Assembly: GCA_964448005.1 (NCBI GenBank)
Contig: CAYUUW010000001.1
Location: forward strand, 1 to 64,000
DNA: 64,000 bases
DNA from: CAYUUW01 sp964448005
GTDB taxonomy: Bacteria > Patescibacteriota > Gracilibacteria > UM-FILTER-43-11
Reading direction: 5' to 3'
Shown here: piece by piece, positions 8,118 through 15,357 of the stretch
Layout: each line of letters begins with the position of its first letter
Numbering within the stretch: the stretch's first letter is position 1
Program-made: the position numbers and the translations under genes
Notes under the pieces: generated by a model
The model's input: only the letters and a program-made list of their open reading frames with translations
Database searches by the model: none
What the model was told of the DNA's origin: nothing

Positions 8118-8717
8118 ATGAATACACACAATGATCATAAACATCCCCCTAGTCCTTTTGATAACCCTGAAAAATTTATAGAAAAGTTTGATGGTGTTGA
8201 GAGGGATAAATGGCAAAAACCTGATGCTGTGATGCAGGCATTTAATCTCCAAGACAATGCTGTTGTCATAGAGGTGGGTGCAGGGACTGGATATTTTGTA
8301 ATGAGATTGGCTGAACAGCTAAAGAATGGAAAAATTATTGCCTTTGATCAATCTGCCAATATGACTTCACATCTTCAAAATCGCGTAAGAGAATTAGGAC
8401 TTAGTAATGTTAGTGCATATACAACTGAAACAAATGGAATTATTGCCCTGGAAGAAAAAGCTGATCTTATCTTTTCGGTTGATGTATACCATCACATGCA
8501 GAACAGAATTCAATATTACACTAACCTTGCATCACAACTTAAACCCGAGGGTAGACTTGTAATAATTGACCGAACTGAAGAAAAGGTTGAAGGTCAACCG
8601 CTAGGACATCGGGTGTCGGCAAAGAGAGTAAAAGAAGAAATGAGAAAAGCCGGTTTTGAACTTGTCCAAGAATTAGATTTTTTGTTGCCGATTCAGTATT
8701 ATCTATCATTTAAATAA
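8118..8717 (+). CDS. Class I SAM-dependent methyltransferase
   Basis: A 199-aa Rossmann-fold methyltransferase. VVIEVGAGTGYFVMRLAEQL (about residues 49-68) is motif I, IIAFDQS motif II with the acidic residue at its end, DLIFSVDVYHHM motif IV, and LKPEGRLVIIDRTEE motif VI. The substrate is unknown; the small-molecule UbiE/ArsM-like group is likely. It is followed after 14 nt by an Rrf2 regulator, so the pair is an operon. It is the only gene set in the array on the plus strand, opposite to the cassette direction, and so must use the promoter at 8050. Confidence 0.85.
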   Translation: MNTHNDHKHPPSPFDNPEKFIEKFDGVERDKWQKPDAVMQAFNLQDNAVVIEVGAGTGYFVMRLAEQLKNGKIIAFDQSANMTSHLQNRVRELGLSNVSAYTTETNGIIALEEKADLIFSVDVYHHMQNRIQYYTNLASQLKPEGRLVIIDRTEEKVEGQPLGHRVSAKRVKEEMRKAGFELVQELDFLLPIQYYLSFK

Positions 8718-8731
8718 GCACATATACTAGT

Positions 8732-9160
8732 ATGAAAAAAAGTACAAAATTTTCCGATGTGGTGCATATGCTGCTCCATATGGCTGGTTCAAAAGTGCCA
8801 ACCACATCAGAGGCTTTAGCAAAATTTGCACATACAAATCCTGTGGTGGCTCGCAGAATAATGGCGGGACTTCGAGAGCGAAGATTTGTGCAGTCGGAAA
8901 AAGGTCATGGTGGTGGTTGGACGCTTTCGTGTGATATCAATGAAGTGACTTTATATGATGTGTATGAAGCAATTGGTTCGCCAACGATGTTTGCAATGGG
9001 GAATCGTGATGAATCTTCAAAATGCCTTGTAGAAAATGCTGTACTTACGGCTACAGGCAATACTTTTCAGGAGGCAGAGAGTATTTTAACTATAAGATTT
9101 CGTAGCACGACATTAGCTGATTTGCTTAGTACTATTAAAAAACGTGGCAAGAACGCTTAA
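8732..9160 (+). CDS. Rrf2 family transcriptional regulator
   Basis: A 142-aa winged-helix regulator: KFSDVVHMLLHMA, then PTTSEALAKFAHTNPVVARRIMAGLRERRFVQSEKGHGGGWTLS, the typical Rrf2 helix-turn-helix and wing (GHGGGW). Only one Cys (SSKCLVENA near residue 95) is in the region where [Fe-S] members (IscR, NsrR) carry three, so it probably belongs to the non-cluster CymR/YwnA-like group. It probably regulates the upstream methyltransferase gene. Confidence 0.88.
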   Translation: MKKSTKFSDVVHMLLHMAGSKVPTTSEALAKFAHTNPVVARRIMAGLRERRFVQSEKGHGGGWTLSCDINEVTLYDVYEAIGSPTMFAMGNRDESSKCLVENAVLTATGNTFQEAESILTIRFRSTTLADLLSTIKKRGKNA

Positions 9161-9222
9161 TCACTTCACCTATAAGAAATTGTTTGTTAACAATGCTGTG
9201 AAGAACACTTTTAATTTCATCA

Positions 9223-9356
9223 TCAAATAAATCGTTTCCAGAGCGAAGCGGAAGAAACACCGCTTTGTTTCCCCTTATAAAAAAGAAAAACAAAATCAGA
9301 TTCTTTTTAAAAGCTTGGGCGATAGCCCAAAAAGGAAAACATGTATTTCACATAAC
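9223..9356. repeat. Right inverted-terminal arm of the methyltransferase cassette
   Basis: Contains a hairpin GGGCGATAGCCC (9318-9329), GGAAAACATGTATTTCA and an AGCGAAGCGG block. About 130 nt align with 14979-15110, the equivalent arm of the copper cassette, and in reverse complement with 7855-7990. The arm ends at the core box of site D. Confidence 0.65.
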
Positions 9357-9486
9357 GTTCCGGTTTGTACGAAGTTTACCAATGTTAAAATAATCCCTCA
9401 ACATTGGTAAATTTGGGTGAGGTTTTTGTGCGACCATCAGCAGTCAAAAAGTGCACAAAAACTGAACCGTACAAACCGTGTTGTAC
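9350..9486 (-). repeat. attC-like site D
   Basis: Boxes are ACATAAC (9350-9356) and GTTGTAC (9480-9486), with an 11-bp perfect stem CGGTTTGTACG/CGTACAAACCG. Two inner hairpins are TTTACCAATGTT/AACATTGGTAAA and GTTTTTGTGC/GCACAAAAAC, joined by AATTTGGGTGAGG. That motif is shared in variant form by sites A, C, E and F although the stems differ completely. Confidence 0.86.
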
Positions 9487-9491
9487 GATTG

Positions 9492-10019
9492 TTATTTTTC
9501 TAAACTTTTAACAAAAGCATTGGTTAATTCCTTTATTTTATTTATTGTCTGCGGATCTGAGTCATTGATACTTTTTTTAATTTTGGATTTAACACCGCTT
9601 ATTAGTAGGCAATGATCTTCGCTTACGTTTGAAGATAGGGTTTTAACAATATGTATGAGTGATTCATGCCCAACTTTTCCAGATGAAGAAGCGGTAATTA
9701 GAGCGACAGGTTTATTCATAAAAACAGTCGTTGAAACTGTCCATTCCAAGGCATTTTTTAGTATTGAGGGTATGCTGAAAACGTATTCTGGTGTACTGAT
9801 GATGATGCCATCTGCATTTTCAATCATCTTCCTGAATTGGAGCACCTCCCTTGGCACTTCTTCTGGTTCTAGATCGGGATTAAAATGAGGAAGTCTGCTT
9901 AAATCCTTATAAATAAAAAATTGAACTCCGTCACCGGAAAAACTGGAAATAAAATCAATAATTCTTGAATTGGATGATTCCTCACCTACACTTCCTGATA
10001 TTCCAATGATAGTCTTCAT
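9492..10019 (-). CDS. NAD(P)H-dependent FMN reductase family protein
   Basis: A 175-aa flavodoxin-like protein. MKTIIGISGSVGEESSNSRI gives the phosphate-binding loop, and ISTPEYVFSIPSILKNALEW near residues 75-94 is the FMN-binding signature of the NADPH-dependent FMN reductase family. It probably reduces flavin, quinone or azo compounds. It alone fills the cassette between sites D and E, 24 nt from one core box and 5 nt from the other. Confidence 0.88.
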   Translation of the reverse strand: MKTIIGISGSVGEESSNSRIIDFISSFSGDGVQFFIYKDLSRLPHFNPDLEPEEVPREVLQFRKMIENADGIIISTPEYVFSIPSILKNALEWTVSTTVFMNKPVALITASSSGKVGHESLIHIVKTLSSNVSEDHCLLISGVKSKIKKSINDSDPQTINKIKELTNAFVKSLEK

Positions 10020-10043
10020 TCTAAAGCTTAGAAAAATAATGTC

Positions 10044-10159
10044 GTATAACGTCCGCGTGTTGGCGAAGTTGCGCGGGTGTATAATATCCCGAAGGGGAAC
10101 ACCCGTGCAATTTGGGAGAGGCGACCATCGGGAGATGAGCAGCTAACACGCTGTTATAT
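10044..10159 (-). repeat. attC-like site E
   Basis: Boxes are GTATAAC (10044-10050) and GTTATAT (10153-10159). The outer stem is GCGTGTT/AACACGC, and the inner hairpin TTGCGCGGGTGT/ACACCCGTGCAA encloses ATAATATCCCGAAGGGGA. The CAATTTGGGAGAGG motif follows. The sequence between boxes is related to site A. Confidence 0.82.
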
Positions 10160-10186
10160 GATGTGCATGTTTTCTTAAATTTGCTT

Positions 10187-10573
10187 TCAGTAATCAGTCT
10201 CACCAATCATTTTTTGAATCATTGAATCAATCATCTCCTTTAAATCTGGAGGTAGTTTTTTGATTTGGCAATAGTTTTTATCGATCACATCTTCAAGATC
10301 CCTACCTGGCCCTCCTCCACTTTCAATATTCTTTAATACAATTCCCACGCATGCTGCGAACTCTCGTTCATGACCTTTTTTCAATACATGATATCCAAGT
10401 TCAATTACTTCATATGGAAACCAATAATTCTTTTCAAAATCTACTAATCCCCCATTGTCTATAACTATATCCAGCTCCTTTCTGTGTTTATCACGACTAT
10501 CGCGATAATCCAGACTAGAGATATAATTTCTTTCTGAGTCAGAAAGTGATTTTAAAAAAGATTCAAGCTCCAT
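10187..10573 (-). CDS. Cassette protein of unknown function (128 aa)
   Basis: MELESFLKSLSDSERNYISS opens an all-alpha, charged protein. It continues with EVIELGYHVLKKGHEREFAACVGIVLKNIESGG and a C-terminal helix (PPDLKEMIDSMIQKMIGE). The pattern recalls HEAT-like immunity or SMI1-type accessory proteins, but nothing is diagnostic. It is the sole gene of the cassette between sites E and F. Confidence 0.65.
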   Translation of the reverse strand: MELESFLKSLSDSERNYISSLDYRDSRDKHRKELDIVIDNGGLVDFEKNYWFPYEVIELGYHVLKKGHEREFAACVGIVLKNIESGGGPGRDLEDVIDKNYCQIKKLPPDLKEMIDSMIQKMIGETDY

Positions 10574-10639
10574 GATGTAGGCTAAAATTTAGTCTTTATA
10601 AGAATAGATACAATAGCCCCAAAAGAAAACATGTATTTC

Positions 10640-10766
10640 ATATAACGTTTCTGCGTATGCGATGTTTGCCAGCGGTATAATTGCACGAAGTGCTTACCAC
10701 TGGCAAATATGGGTGGAGGCTTGCGGAGGTACGGAGCAAGCCGGAACCGCATACGCAGTGTTAGCT
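10640..10766 (-). repeat. attC-like site F (3' end of the copper cassette)
   Basis: Boxes are ATATAAC (10640-10646) and GTTAGCT (10760-10766). The interior matches site C except for two or three bases, so the two are 127-nt direct repeats 2.9 kb apart. The right box GTTAGCT is the exact reverse complement of the core box next to the recombinase (AGCTAAC, 15104). Confidence 0.88.
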
Positions 10767-10890
10767 GATGTATTCCTTTTCTTTTCCGACGATAGTCGGT
10801 TGTTTTAAAAAATTTTCGAATTTCTTTTTCCGTTTTGGATTTTGGGCAGAGGGGTTAGGGGTGAATGCTCAAAATCCAAAACTCCTTATT
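10760..10890. repeat. Left inverted-terminal arm of the copper cassette
   Basis: Matches the reverse complement of 14979-15110: GTTAGCTGA, TATTCCTTT, a small hairpin (CCGAC/GTCGG here, GGGC/GCCC there), then a perfect run of about 30 bp that begins TTGTTTTAAAAAATTTTCG. The hairpin GTTTTGGATTTTG/CAAAATCCAAAAC at 10832-10882 has a G-rich loop (AGAGGGGTTAGGGGTGAAT) conserved with 7933-7980. The stem sequence differs between the two copies but pairing is kept. Confidence 0.75.
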
Positions 10891-10947
10891 CTGTTCGGCA
10901 AAAGTGCTTACATAAAACTTTCAAGGTCAATTTTCCTACATTCATTT

Positions 10948-11337
10948 TTAGTTAAAATTGACTGCAAAATTGTACATTCCCATACTGCAAAGCCCCTGAA
11001 GTGTCCCGGATTGAGGAGTGCCCAGATCAATAATTTCTTCCCCGGTTTGGGCTAATATCTTTTGAAAGCCGACTGAACGAATTACAAGTGACGCAGAGCA
11101 GTCATACGTGCCGTTTGTTTTGACGATGAGCTTTGTGGGAATACCGGCCTTTGCCGTAGATACTTTTGGTGAGTATCCGCCCTTTGCATTCACGGTGATG
11201 TATTGAATCCCATCTTTGATTTCAACGTTCTGCGCCGATCCGACTGTCCTTGTGTCATTTTTTGAACCACCAAGGAAAATAATGCCAATGCCTATGGCAA
11301 GTGCGATCGTAATTATGATTAAAGAGGTTTTATTCAT
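10948..11337 (-). CDS. Membrane-anchored cupredoxin-like protein
   Basis: A 129-aa protein starting MNKTSLIIITIALAIGIGII, an N-terminal membrane anchor. It is followed by a cupredoxin domain: IQYITVNAKGGYSPKVSTAKAGIPTKLIVKTNGTYDCSASLVI and GTLQGLCSMGMYNFAVNF. C (YDCS) and the C-S-M-G-M cluster stand where related EfeO-type cupredoxin domains bind copper. A longer reading frame adds 27 non-signal residues and is rejected. It is the last gene of the csoR-copA operon, 7 nt after the HMA/TauE gene, and probably traps copper outside the membrane. Confidence 0.82.
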   Translation of the reverse strand: MNKTSLIIITIALAIGIGIIFLGGSKNDTRTVGSAQNVEIKDGIQYITVNAKGGYSPKVSTAKAGIPTKLIVKTNGTYDCSASLVIRSVGFQKILAQTGEEIIDLGTPQSGTLQGLCSMGMYNFAVNFN

Positions 11338-11344
11338 AGGTTTA

Positions 11345-12352
11345 TTATATGTTAAATAGCGGATTAATAATTCCAAGTCCGGCAAGTCCGGCGAGGAGCG
11401 CAAACAATCCAAGACCAATCACAACGACTCCTGCGGATTTGAAAAATAGTGGAGCGTGTTTTCCGTGAGCGAATGAAGCTGATCCGAATGAAAGAAGTAC
11501 GAGCATCGGCAGTGTTCCGAGAGCAAACGCAAGCATAATCAGAAGCCCTGACATGAAAGACCCGCTACTTAATGCTGAAACTTGCATCGACTGCGTGAAT
11601 CCGCACGGCAGAAAGAAAGTAGCGAATCCAATAATGAGCGGGGTAAAAGTTTTGTGTTCTATTCTTCTGAAAAGATTGAAAATGCTTGAAGGTAATGCGA
11701 CTTTGTTTTTTTCAAACACTCCAGCCAAATTTAAGCCGAGAAGCAACATTACTACAGAAGCCAAAATTCCCAAGATTGCCGTGAAAGTAAAGTTGATGCC
11801 GATAGTACTGCCTACAGCTCCGAGAACTCCTCCTAGTACTGCAAAACTAATTAATCTTCCTAGGTGAAAGAGAGTAAAAGTTTTGGTATCGCTGACATTA
11901 TCCTGCGATACTGTTGCCGAAAGCGATAAGACTAAACCACCAACGATAGCAAGACAACTGGAAACTGAGGCGATGAGTCCAATAATAAAACTCGTTACCG
12001 GAGTCGTTTGTCCGCCAATTCCGAGATTTAATATTCCCGATTTCTGCAGGAGGAAAAATACGACGAGAAACGCCAGGCCGATCGGTATAGCTTTCCAAAT
12101 TACGCCATCGTCTATTTTCTCTTTGGCTTTTTTCTCAACAGAAAGAGAATAACCATTGTGCTGTATTTTTTCAGTCAGTATTTCCGCGAGTTTGTGCTGA
12201 CTCTCACTGAGGGCTGTGTCGATTGAGACAGTTTCGTGTTTCAAATCGACACTGGCACGTTCGATACCAATTTGCTCGTTTAAAATATCTTCAATGAGGA
12301 TTTTACATGAAGCACAGTGAGTGCCGGAAACATGAAATGTGTAGGTTTTCAT
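11345..12352 (-). CDS. HMA domain plus TauE/SafE- or DsbD-like transmembrane protein
   Basis: A 335-aa protein. An N-terminal heavy-metal-associated domain (residues 1-70, metal site GTHCASCK near 10-17) is fused to about eight transmembrane helices of the sulfite-exporter TauE/SafE or DsbD-type family (GLIASVSSCLAIVGGLVLSL and IGFATFFLPCGFTQSMQVSA). Cys in SSCLAIV and LPCGFTQ are in the helix positions used by DsbD-like proteins. It probably moves or reduces copper across the membrane. It is separated by 2 nt from copA, so cotranslated. Confidence 0.85.
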   Translation of the reverse strand: MKTYTFHVSGTHCASCKILIEDILNEQIGIERASVDLKHETVSIDTALSESQHKLAEILTEKIQHNGYSLSVEKKAKEKIDDGVIWKAIPIGLAFLVVFFLLQKSGILNLGIGGQTTPVTSFIIGLIASVSSCLAIVGGLVLSLSATVSQDNVSDTKTFTLFHLGRLISFAVLGGVLGAVGSTIGINFTFTAILGILASVVMLLLGLNLAGVFEKNKVALPSSIFNLFRRIEHKTFTPLIIGFATFFLPCGFTQSMQVSALSSGSFMSGLLIMLAFALGTLPMLVLLSFGSASFAHGKHAPLFFKSAGVVVIGLGLFALLAGLAGLGIINPLFNI

Positions 12353-12354
12353 AG

Positions 12355-14649
12355 TTATAATTTCTTGGCTTTAATGCGTAATGAATTTGAGACGACCGAA
12401 ACTGATGACATTGCCATGGCAAATCCGGCAAAGATTGGATTTAGTACCCACCCAAAGATCGGGTAGAAAATTCCAGCCGCAAGTGGAATACCAACAATGT
12501 TGTAGATAAATGCCCAAAACAGATTCTGCTTGATACCTCGCATGGTCATTTTTGAGAGCTTGATTGCTTTGACGAGCTTTGAGATATCTCCGCCAAGAAG
12601 CGTGATACCTGCAGACTCTATTGCAACATCCGTTCCGGTCCCCATAGCAATGCCCACGTCAGCCTGAGCCAGTGCAGGGGCATCGTTTACGCCGTCTCCA
12701 GCCATTGCGACCACTCGACCCTGTGACTGAAGCTCTTTTATCTTTGCGAGCTTATCCTGCGGTAGTACATGGGCAACCACATCATCAATGCCGACAAGCG
12801 ATCCTATGTATTTGGCGGCCTTTTCATCATCGCCGGTGAGCATAACCACTTTGATTCCAAGTGCGTGCAGATTCTTTATCGCCTCGACCGACTCTGTTTT
12901 TATCTCATCGGCTACCATAACAAAACCGAGAACCTTCTCTTTTGTGGCAATAATTACCGGCGTTTTGCCTTGCGACGTAAACTCGTTTAATTTCGCCACA
13001 TCAAAAGAAATGTTGAGATCGCTTATAAGCTTTGCATTGCCAACAAAGTATTCAGTGTTCTTGATCGTTCCCTTAAGACCCTTGCCTTGTATGCCTTCAA
13101 AGTTTGAAACATCAGAGACAGGTATATTTTTTTCTTTTGCGTAATTTACAATCGCATGAGCGATCGGATGTTCTGACTTCTTCTCAAGCGAGGCTAAAAT
13201 TGACACCATCTCATCATCTTTTAGATTGGAAAGATTTTGTATATCAACGAGGGTTGGTTTTCCAATAGTGATTGTGCCGGTTTTATCAACTACAACCGTA
13301 TTTACCTTGTGGAGTTTTTCTAGGGTCGCCGCATCTTTGATAAGAATTCCTTCTTTTGCCCCCTTACCGACACCAACAATGATCGCTGTCGGTGTGGCAA
13401 GACCGAGAGCGCATGGGCAGGCAATAACGAGAATTCCCACGAAAGAAACAAGACCAAATGATAGAGCTTGAGAAAAACCTAGATACTGCGATCCAACAAT
13501 GAGCCACGCACCGAGAGTAACAAATGCGATCACTAAAACAATCGGCACAAAAACTGACGAAATTTTATCTGCGAGTGCTTGTATCGGAGCCTTACTTCCT
13601 TGAGCGTCCTCGACCATTTTAATAATCTGGGCGAGCAGTGTTTCCGACCCAACTTTTGTTGCCTTGAATGTAAATGAGCCGCTGGTATTGATTGTTCCGG
13701 AGACTACGCTGTCTCCGACTTTTTTCTGTACTGGCATCGGCTCTCCCGTGACCATTGATTCATCAACAAAAGAACTGCCGTCAGTTATCATGCCGTCCAC
13801 GGGGATCTTCGCTCCCGGCTTTACTATGATTAGATCGCCGTGCTTTACATCATTAACCGATATTTCAATTTCATTGCCATCACGGATAACCAGTGCGGTC
13901 TTGGCTTGCAGATTAAGAAGCTTCTCTATGGCATCACCCGTCTTTATTTTTGATCGAGCTTCCAGGTATTTGCCGAGCGCAATGAACGTAATGACCACGA
14001 TTGTCACATCGTAATACTGGTACTCAACGTTTATGAAAGGCCGTAGTACATCTTCAAAAGCACTAACGGCAAAACTGTATAAAAAGGCGGCAACGGTTCC
14101 GATGCCGATTAACGTATCCATGTTTGCCTTGCCGTATCGGAGAAACCTATAGAAGCCAAGCAGGTATGGCTTGCCAACCACAAAAAGAATATATGTCGCC
14201 AATATAGGAAGGAGATGATGGAAAAATTCTTCCAGCGTGTAACTCATTTCGGAGACAACGTTATATTTAGCAAGAATCTCCCATCCCATGACAATGGCCG
14301 CAAAAATAGCGATAGGGATGGCCGAAATCACCTTGATCCTCATATCAGCCACTTCAGCTAACTTTTCTTTTTTGGACTGATGAAGTCCCAAATGCGCCGC
14401 GTGCTCGCTCTCGGACATGCCCATCTCCTCGGCAGTTGCAGGAACCTCCAATGAATAGCCGAGTGGCTCAATGCGCTTGGAAAGATCATGAGGGCTCGTC
14501 TTTGACGGATCGAAAGAAACTTTGGCTTTTTCTGTGCCGTAATTAACTTCCGCAGATTCCACCCCGGCGACTTTTTTAAAGGTCTTCTCAATGACCGAAG
14601 AGCAGGAAGCGCAATGCATGCCTTTAACTTTATATATTCGTGTGTGCAT
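12355..14649 (-). CDS. copA: Copper-translocating P1B-type ATPase
   Basis: A 764-aa heavy-metal ATPase that exports Cu(I). An N-terminal HMA domain carries GMHCASC at residues 10-16. Eight transmembrane helices are expected. Other motifs are MVTGEPMP (actuator), CPC in ACPCALGLATP near residue 411, DKTGTIT near 454 with the phosphorylated Asp, SEHPIAHAI (the HP of the N-domain), and GDGVNDAPALAQADVGIAMG in the P-domain. The C-terminal NSLR near the last helices fits Cu(I) specificity. It starts 1 nt after the csoR stop. Nothing is missing, so it should be functional. Confidence 0.95.
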   Translation of the reverse strand: MHTRIYKVKGMHCASCSSVIEKTFKKVAGVESAEVNYGTEKAKVSFDPSKTSPHDLSKRIEPLGYSLEVPATAEEMGMSESEHAAHLGLHQSKKEKLAEVADMRIKVISAIPIAIFAAIVMGWEILAKYNVVSEMSYTLEEFFHHLLPILATYILFVVGKPYLLGFYRFLRYGKANMDTLIGIGTVAAFLYSFAVSAFEDVLRPFINVEYQYYDVTIVVITFIALGKYLEARSKIKTGDAIEKLLNLQAKTALVIRDGNEIEISVNDVKHGDLIIVKPGAKIPVDGMITDGSSFVDESMVTGEPMPVQKKVGDSVVSGTINTSGSFTFKATKVGSETLLAQIIKMVEDAQGSKAPIQALADKISSVFVPIVLVIAFVTLGAWLIVGSQYLGFSQALSFGLVSFVGILVIACPCALGLATPTAIIVGVGKGAKEGILIKDAATLEKLHKVNTVVVDKTGTITIGKPTLVDIQNLSNLKDDEMVSILASLEKKSEHPIAHAIVNYAKEKNIPVSDVSNFEGIQGKGLKGTIKNTEYFVGNAKLISDLNISFDVAKLNEFTSQGKTPVIIATKEKVLGFVMVADEIKTESVEAIKNLHALGIKVVMLTGDDEKAAKYIGSLVGIDDVVAHVLPQDKLAKIKELQSQGRVVAMAGDGVNDAPALAQADVGIAMGTGTDVAIESAGITLLGGDISKLVKAIKLSKMTMRGIKQNLFWAFIYNIVGIPLAAGIFYPIFGWVLNPIFAGFAMAMSSVSVVSNSLRIKAKKL

Positions 14650-14650
14650 A

Positions 14651-14926
14651 TTATTTTCTCTTAAGTTTATAGACCTTGATAATTTCTTCCTTGGCTTTCT
14701 TTATTTGGCCAGACTGTATCTGACGAATGACACAATGCCCAAGGTGGTTTTCAAGAAGCATATCTTCGACGTTTGATAGCCCTTGTTTTACCGCTGACGT
14801 CTGAGTGATCACGTCAATGCAATATGTGTCGTTCTCAACCATCTTTTGAAGTCCGCGAATCTGGCCTTCCAATAGTTTGAGACGGCGCACGACTTTTACC
14901 TTATTGTTTTTGTCCATGTATTTCAT
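14651..14926 (-). CDS. csoR: CsoR/RcnR-family metal-sensing repressor
   Basis: A 91-aa all-helical repressor of the CsoR/DUF156 family: KVKVVRRLKLLEGQIRGLQKMVENDTYCIDVITQTSAVKQGLSNVEDMLLENHLGHCV. The Cys (YCIDV), His (ENHLGH) and Cys (HCV) form the Cu(I) C-H-C ligand set. ATG at 14924-14926 coincides with the predicted transcription start and a second ATG lies nine bases further in. The mRNA may therefore be leaderless. It heads the operon and should release its operator when copper binds. Confidence 0.93.
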   Translation of the reverse strand: MKYMDKNNKVKVVRRLKLLEGQIRGLQKMVENDTYCIDVITQTSAVKQGLSNVEDMLLENHLGHCVIRQIQSGQIKKAKEEIIKVYKLKRK

Positions 14927-14932
14927 ACAACA

Positions 14933-14961
14933 AGTATACCCCCCTGGGGGTATACTGTCAA
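14933..14961 (-). promoter_or_regulatory. csoR operon promoter with CsoR operator in the spacer
   Basis: On the minus strand TTGACA (14956-14961), 17 bp, then TATACT (14933-14938). The spacer is filled by a 22-bp near-perfect palindrome at 14934-14955 (GTATACCCCCC/GGGGGTATAC). The inverted G-tracts flanked by TATAC are the known type of CsoR operator. Binding would block RNA polymerase directly. Confidence 0.88.
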
Positions 14962-14978
14962 ATACTTAATTTTTATAT

Positions 14979-15110
14979 TAATAAATTGTTTTCGTAGCGG
15001 AGCGGAGAAAACACCTTATTCCCCTCTAAAAATAAAAGAAAAAGAAATTCGAAAATTTTTTAAAACAAACGGGCGATAGCCCAAAAAAGGAAAGGAATAT
15101 TTCAGCTAAC
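14979..15110. repeat. Right inverted-terminal arm of the copper cassette
   Basis: Inverted match to 10760-10890, including the roughly 30-bp perfect block, the hairpin GGGCGATAGCCC (15072-15083) and GGAATATTTCAGCTAAC at the end. It also aligns directly with 9223-9356. Confidence 0.75.
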
Positions 15111-15357
15111 TCGTTTCTATACGAAGTGTTTTCGTGCTATTGGCACAATCGAGTTGGTTATGCGAAACATTTTGTATAGAAAGGGAGTGGTGGATGGGTC
15201 TATCTTTGAGAATTTGCCTTTTTGTTGAACTGTGAGGCTTTTACGCAGTGTTTTCGCAAAAATGCTTGACCTGGAGGCATATTGCGAAGTAATTTTGCGC
15301 CGTAGCATGAAAACGAGCTGAGGATCGCCATTGAATTTTAGCATTTAAACGAATTCC
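15104..15357. other. attI-like region upstream of the recombinase
   Basis: The core box AGCTAAC (15104-15110) is GTTAGCT read toward the cassettes. It is followed by an inverted repeat (TTTCTATAC at 15113-15121 against GTATAGAAA at 15174-15182, extended by CGAAGTGTTTTCG/CGAAACATTTTG), but there is no second core box at the right. A second stem-loop (TTCGCAAAAATGC/GCATATTGCGAA) lies at 15253-15287. One-box asymmetry next to the integrase gene is what distinguishes attI from attC. A minus-strand TATACA (15171-15176 region) 18 bp from TAGACC could be a weak leftward promoter. An open frame of 75 codons on the minus strand covers this region and is probably not a gene. Confidence 0.6.

Noticed and set aside
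5634..15110. Insertion sequences as an explanation of the repeats
   Set aside because: No transposase is present, no target-site duplications flank the units, and core boxes plus a tyrosine recombinase explain the layout better. The long inverted ends of two cassettes keep a transposon-like origin possible for those.
15117..15344. 75-codon open frame on the minus strand
   Set aside because: It covers the attI-like stem-loops, has no recognisable domain, no ribosome site and a composition set by the repeats. I cannot exclude it but do not support it.
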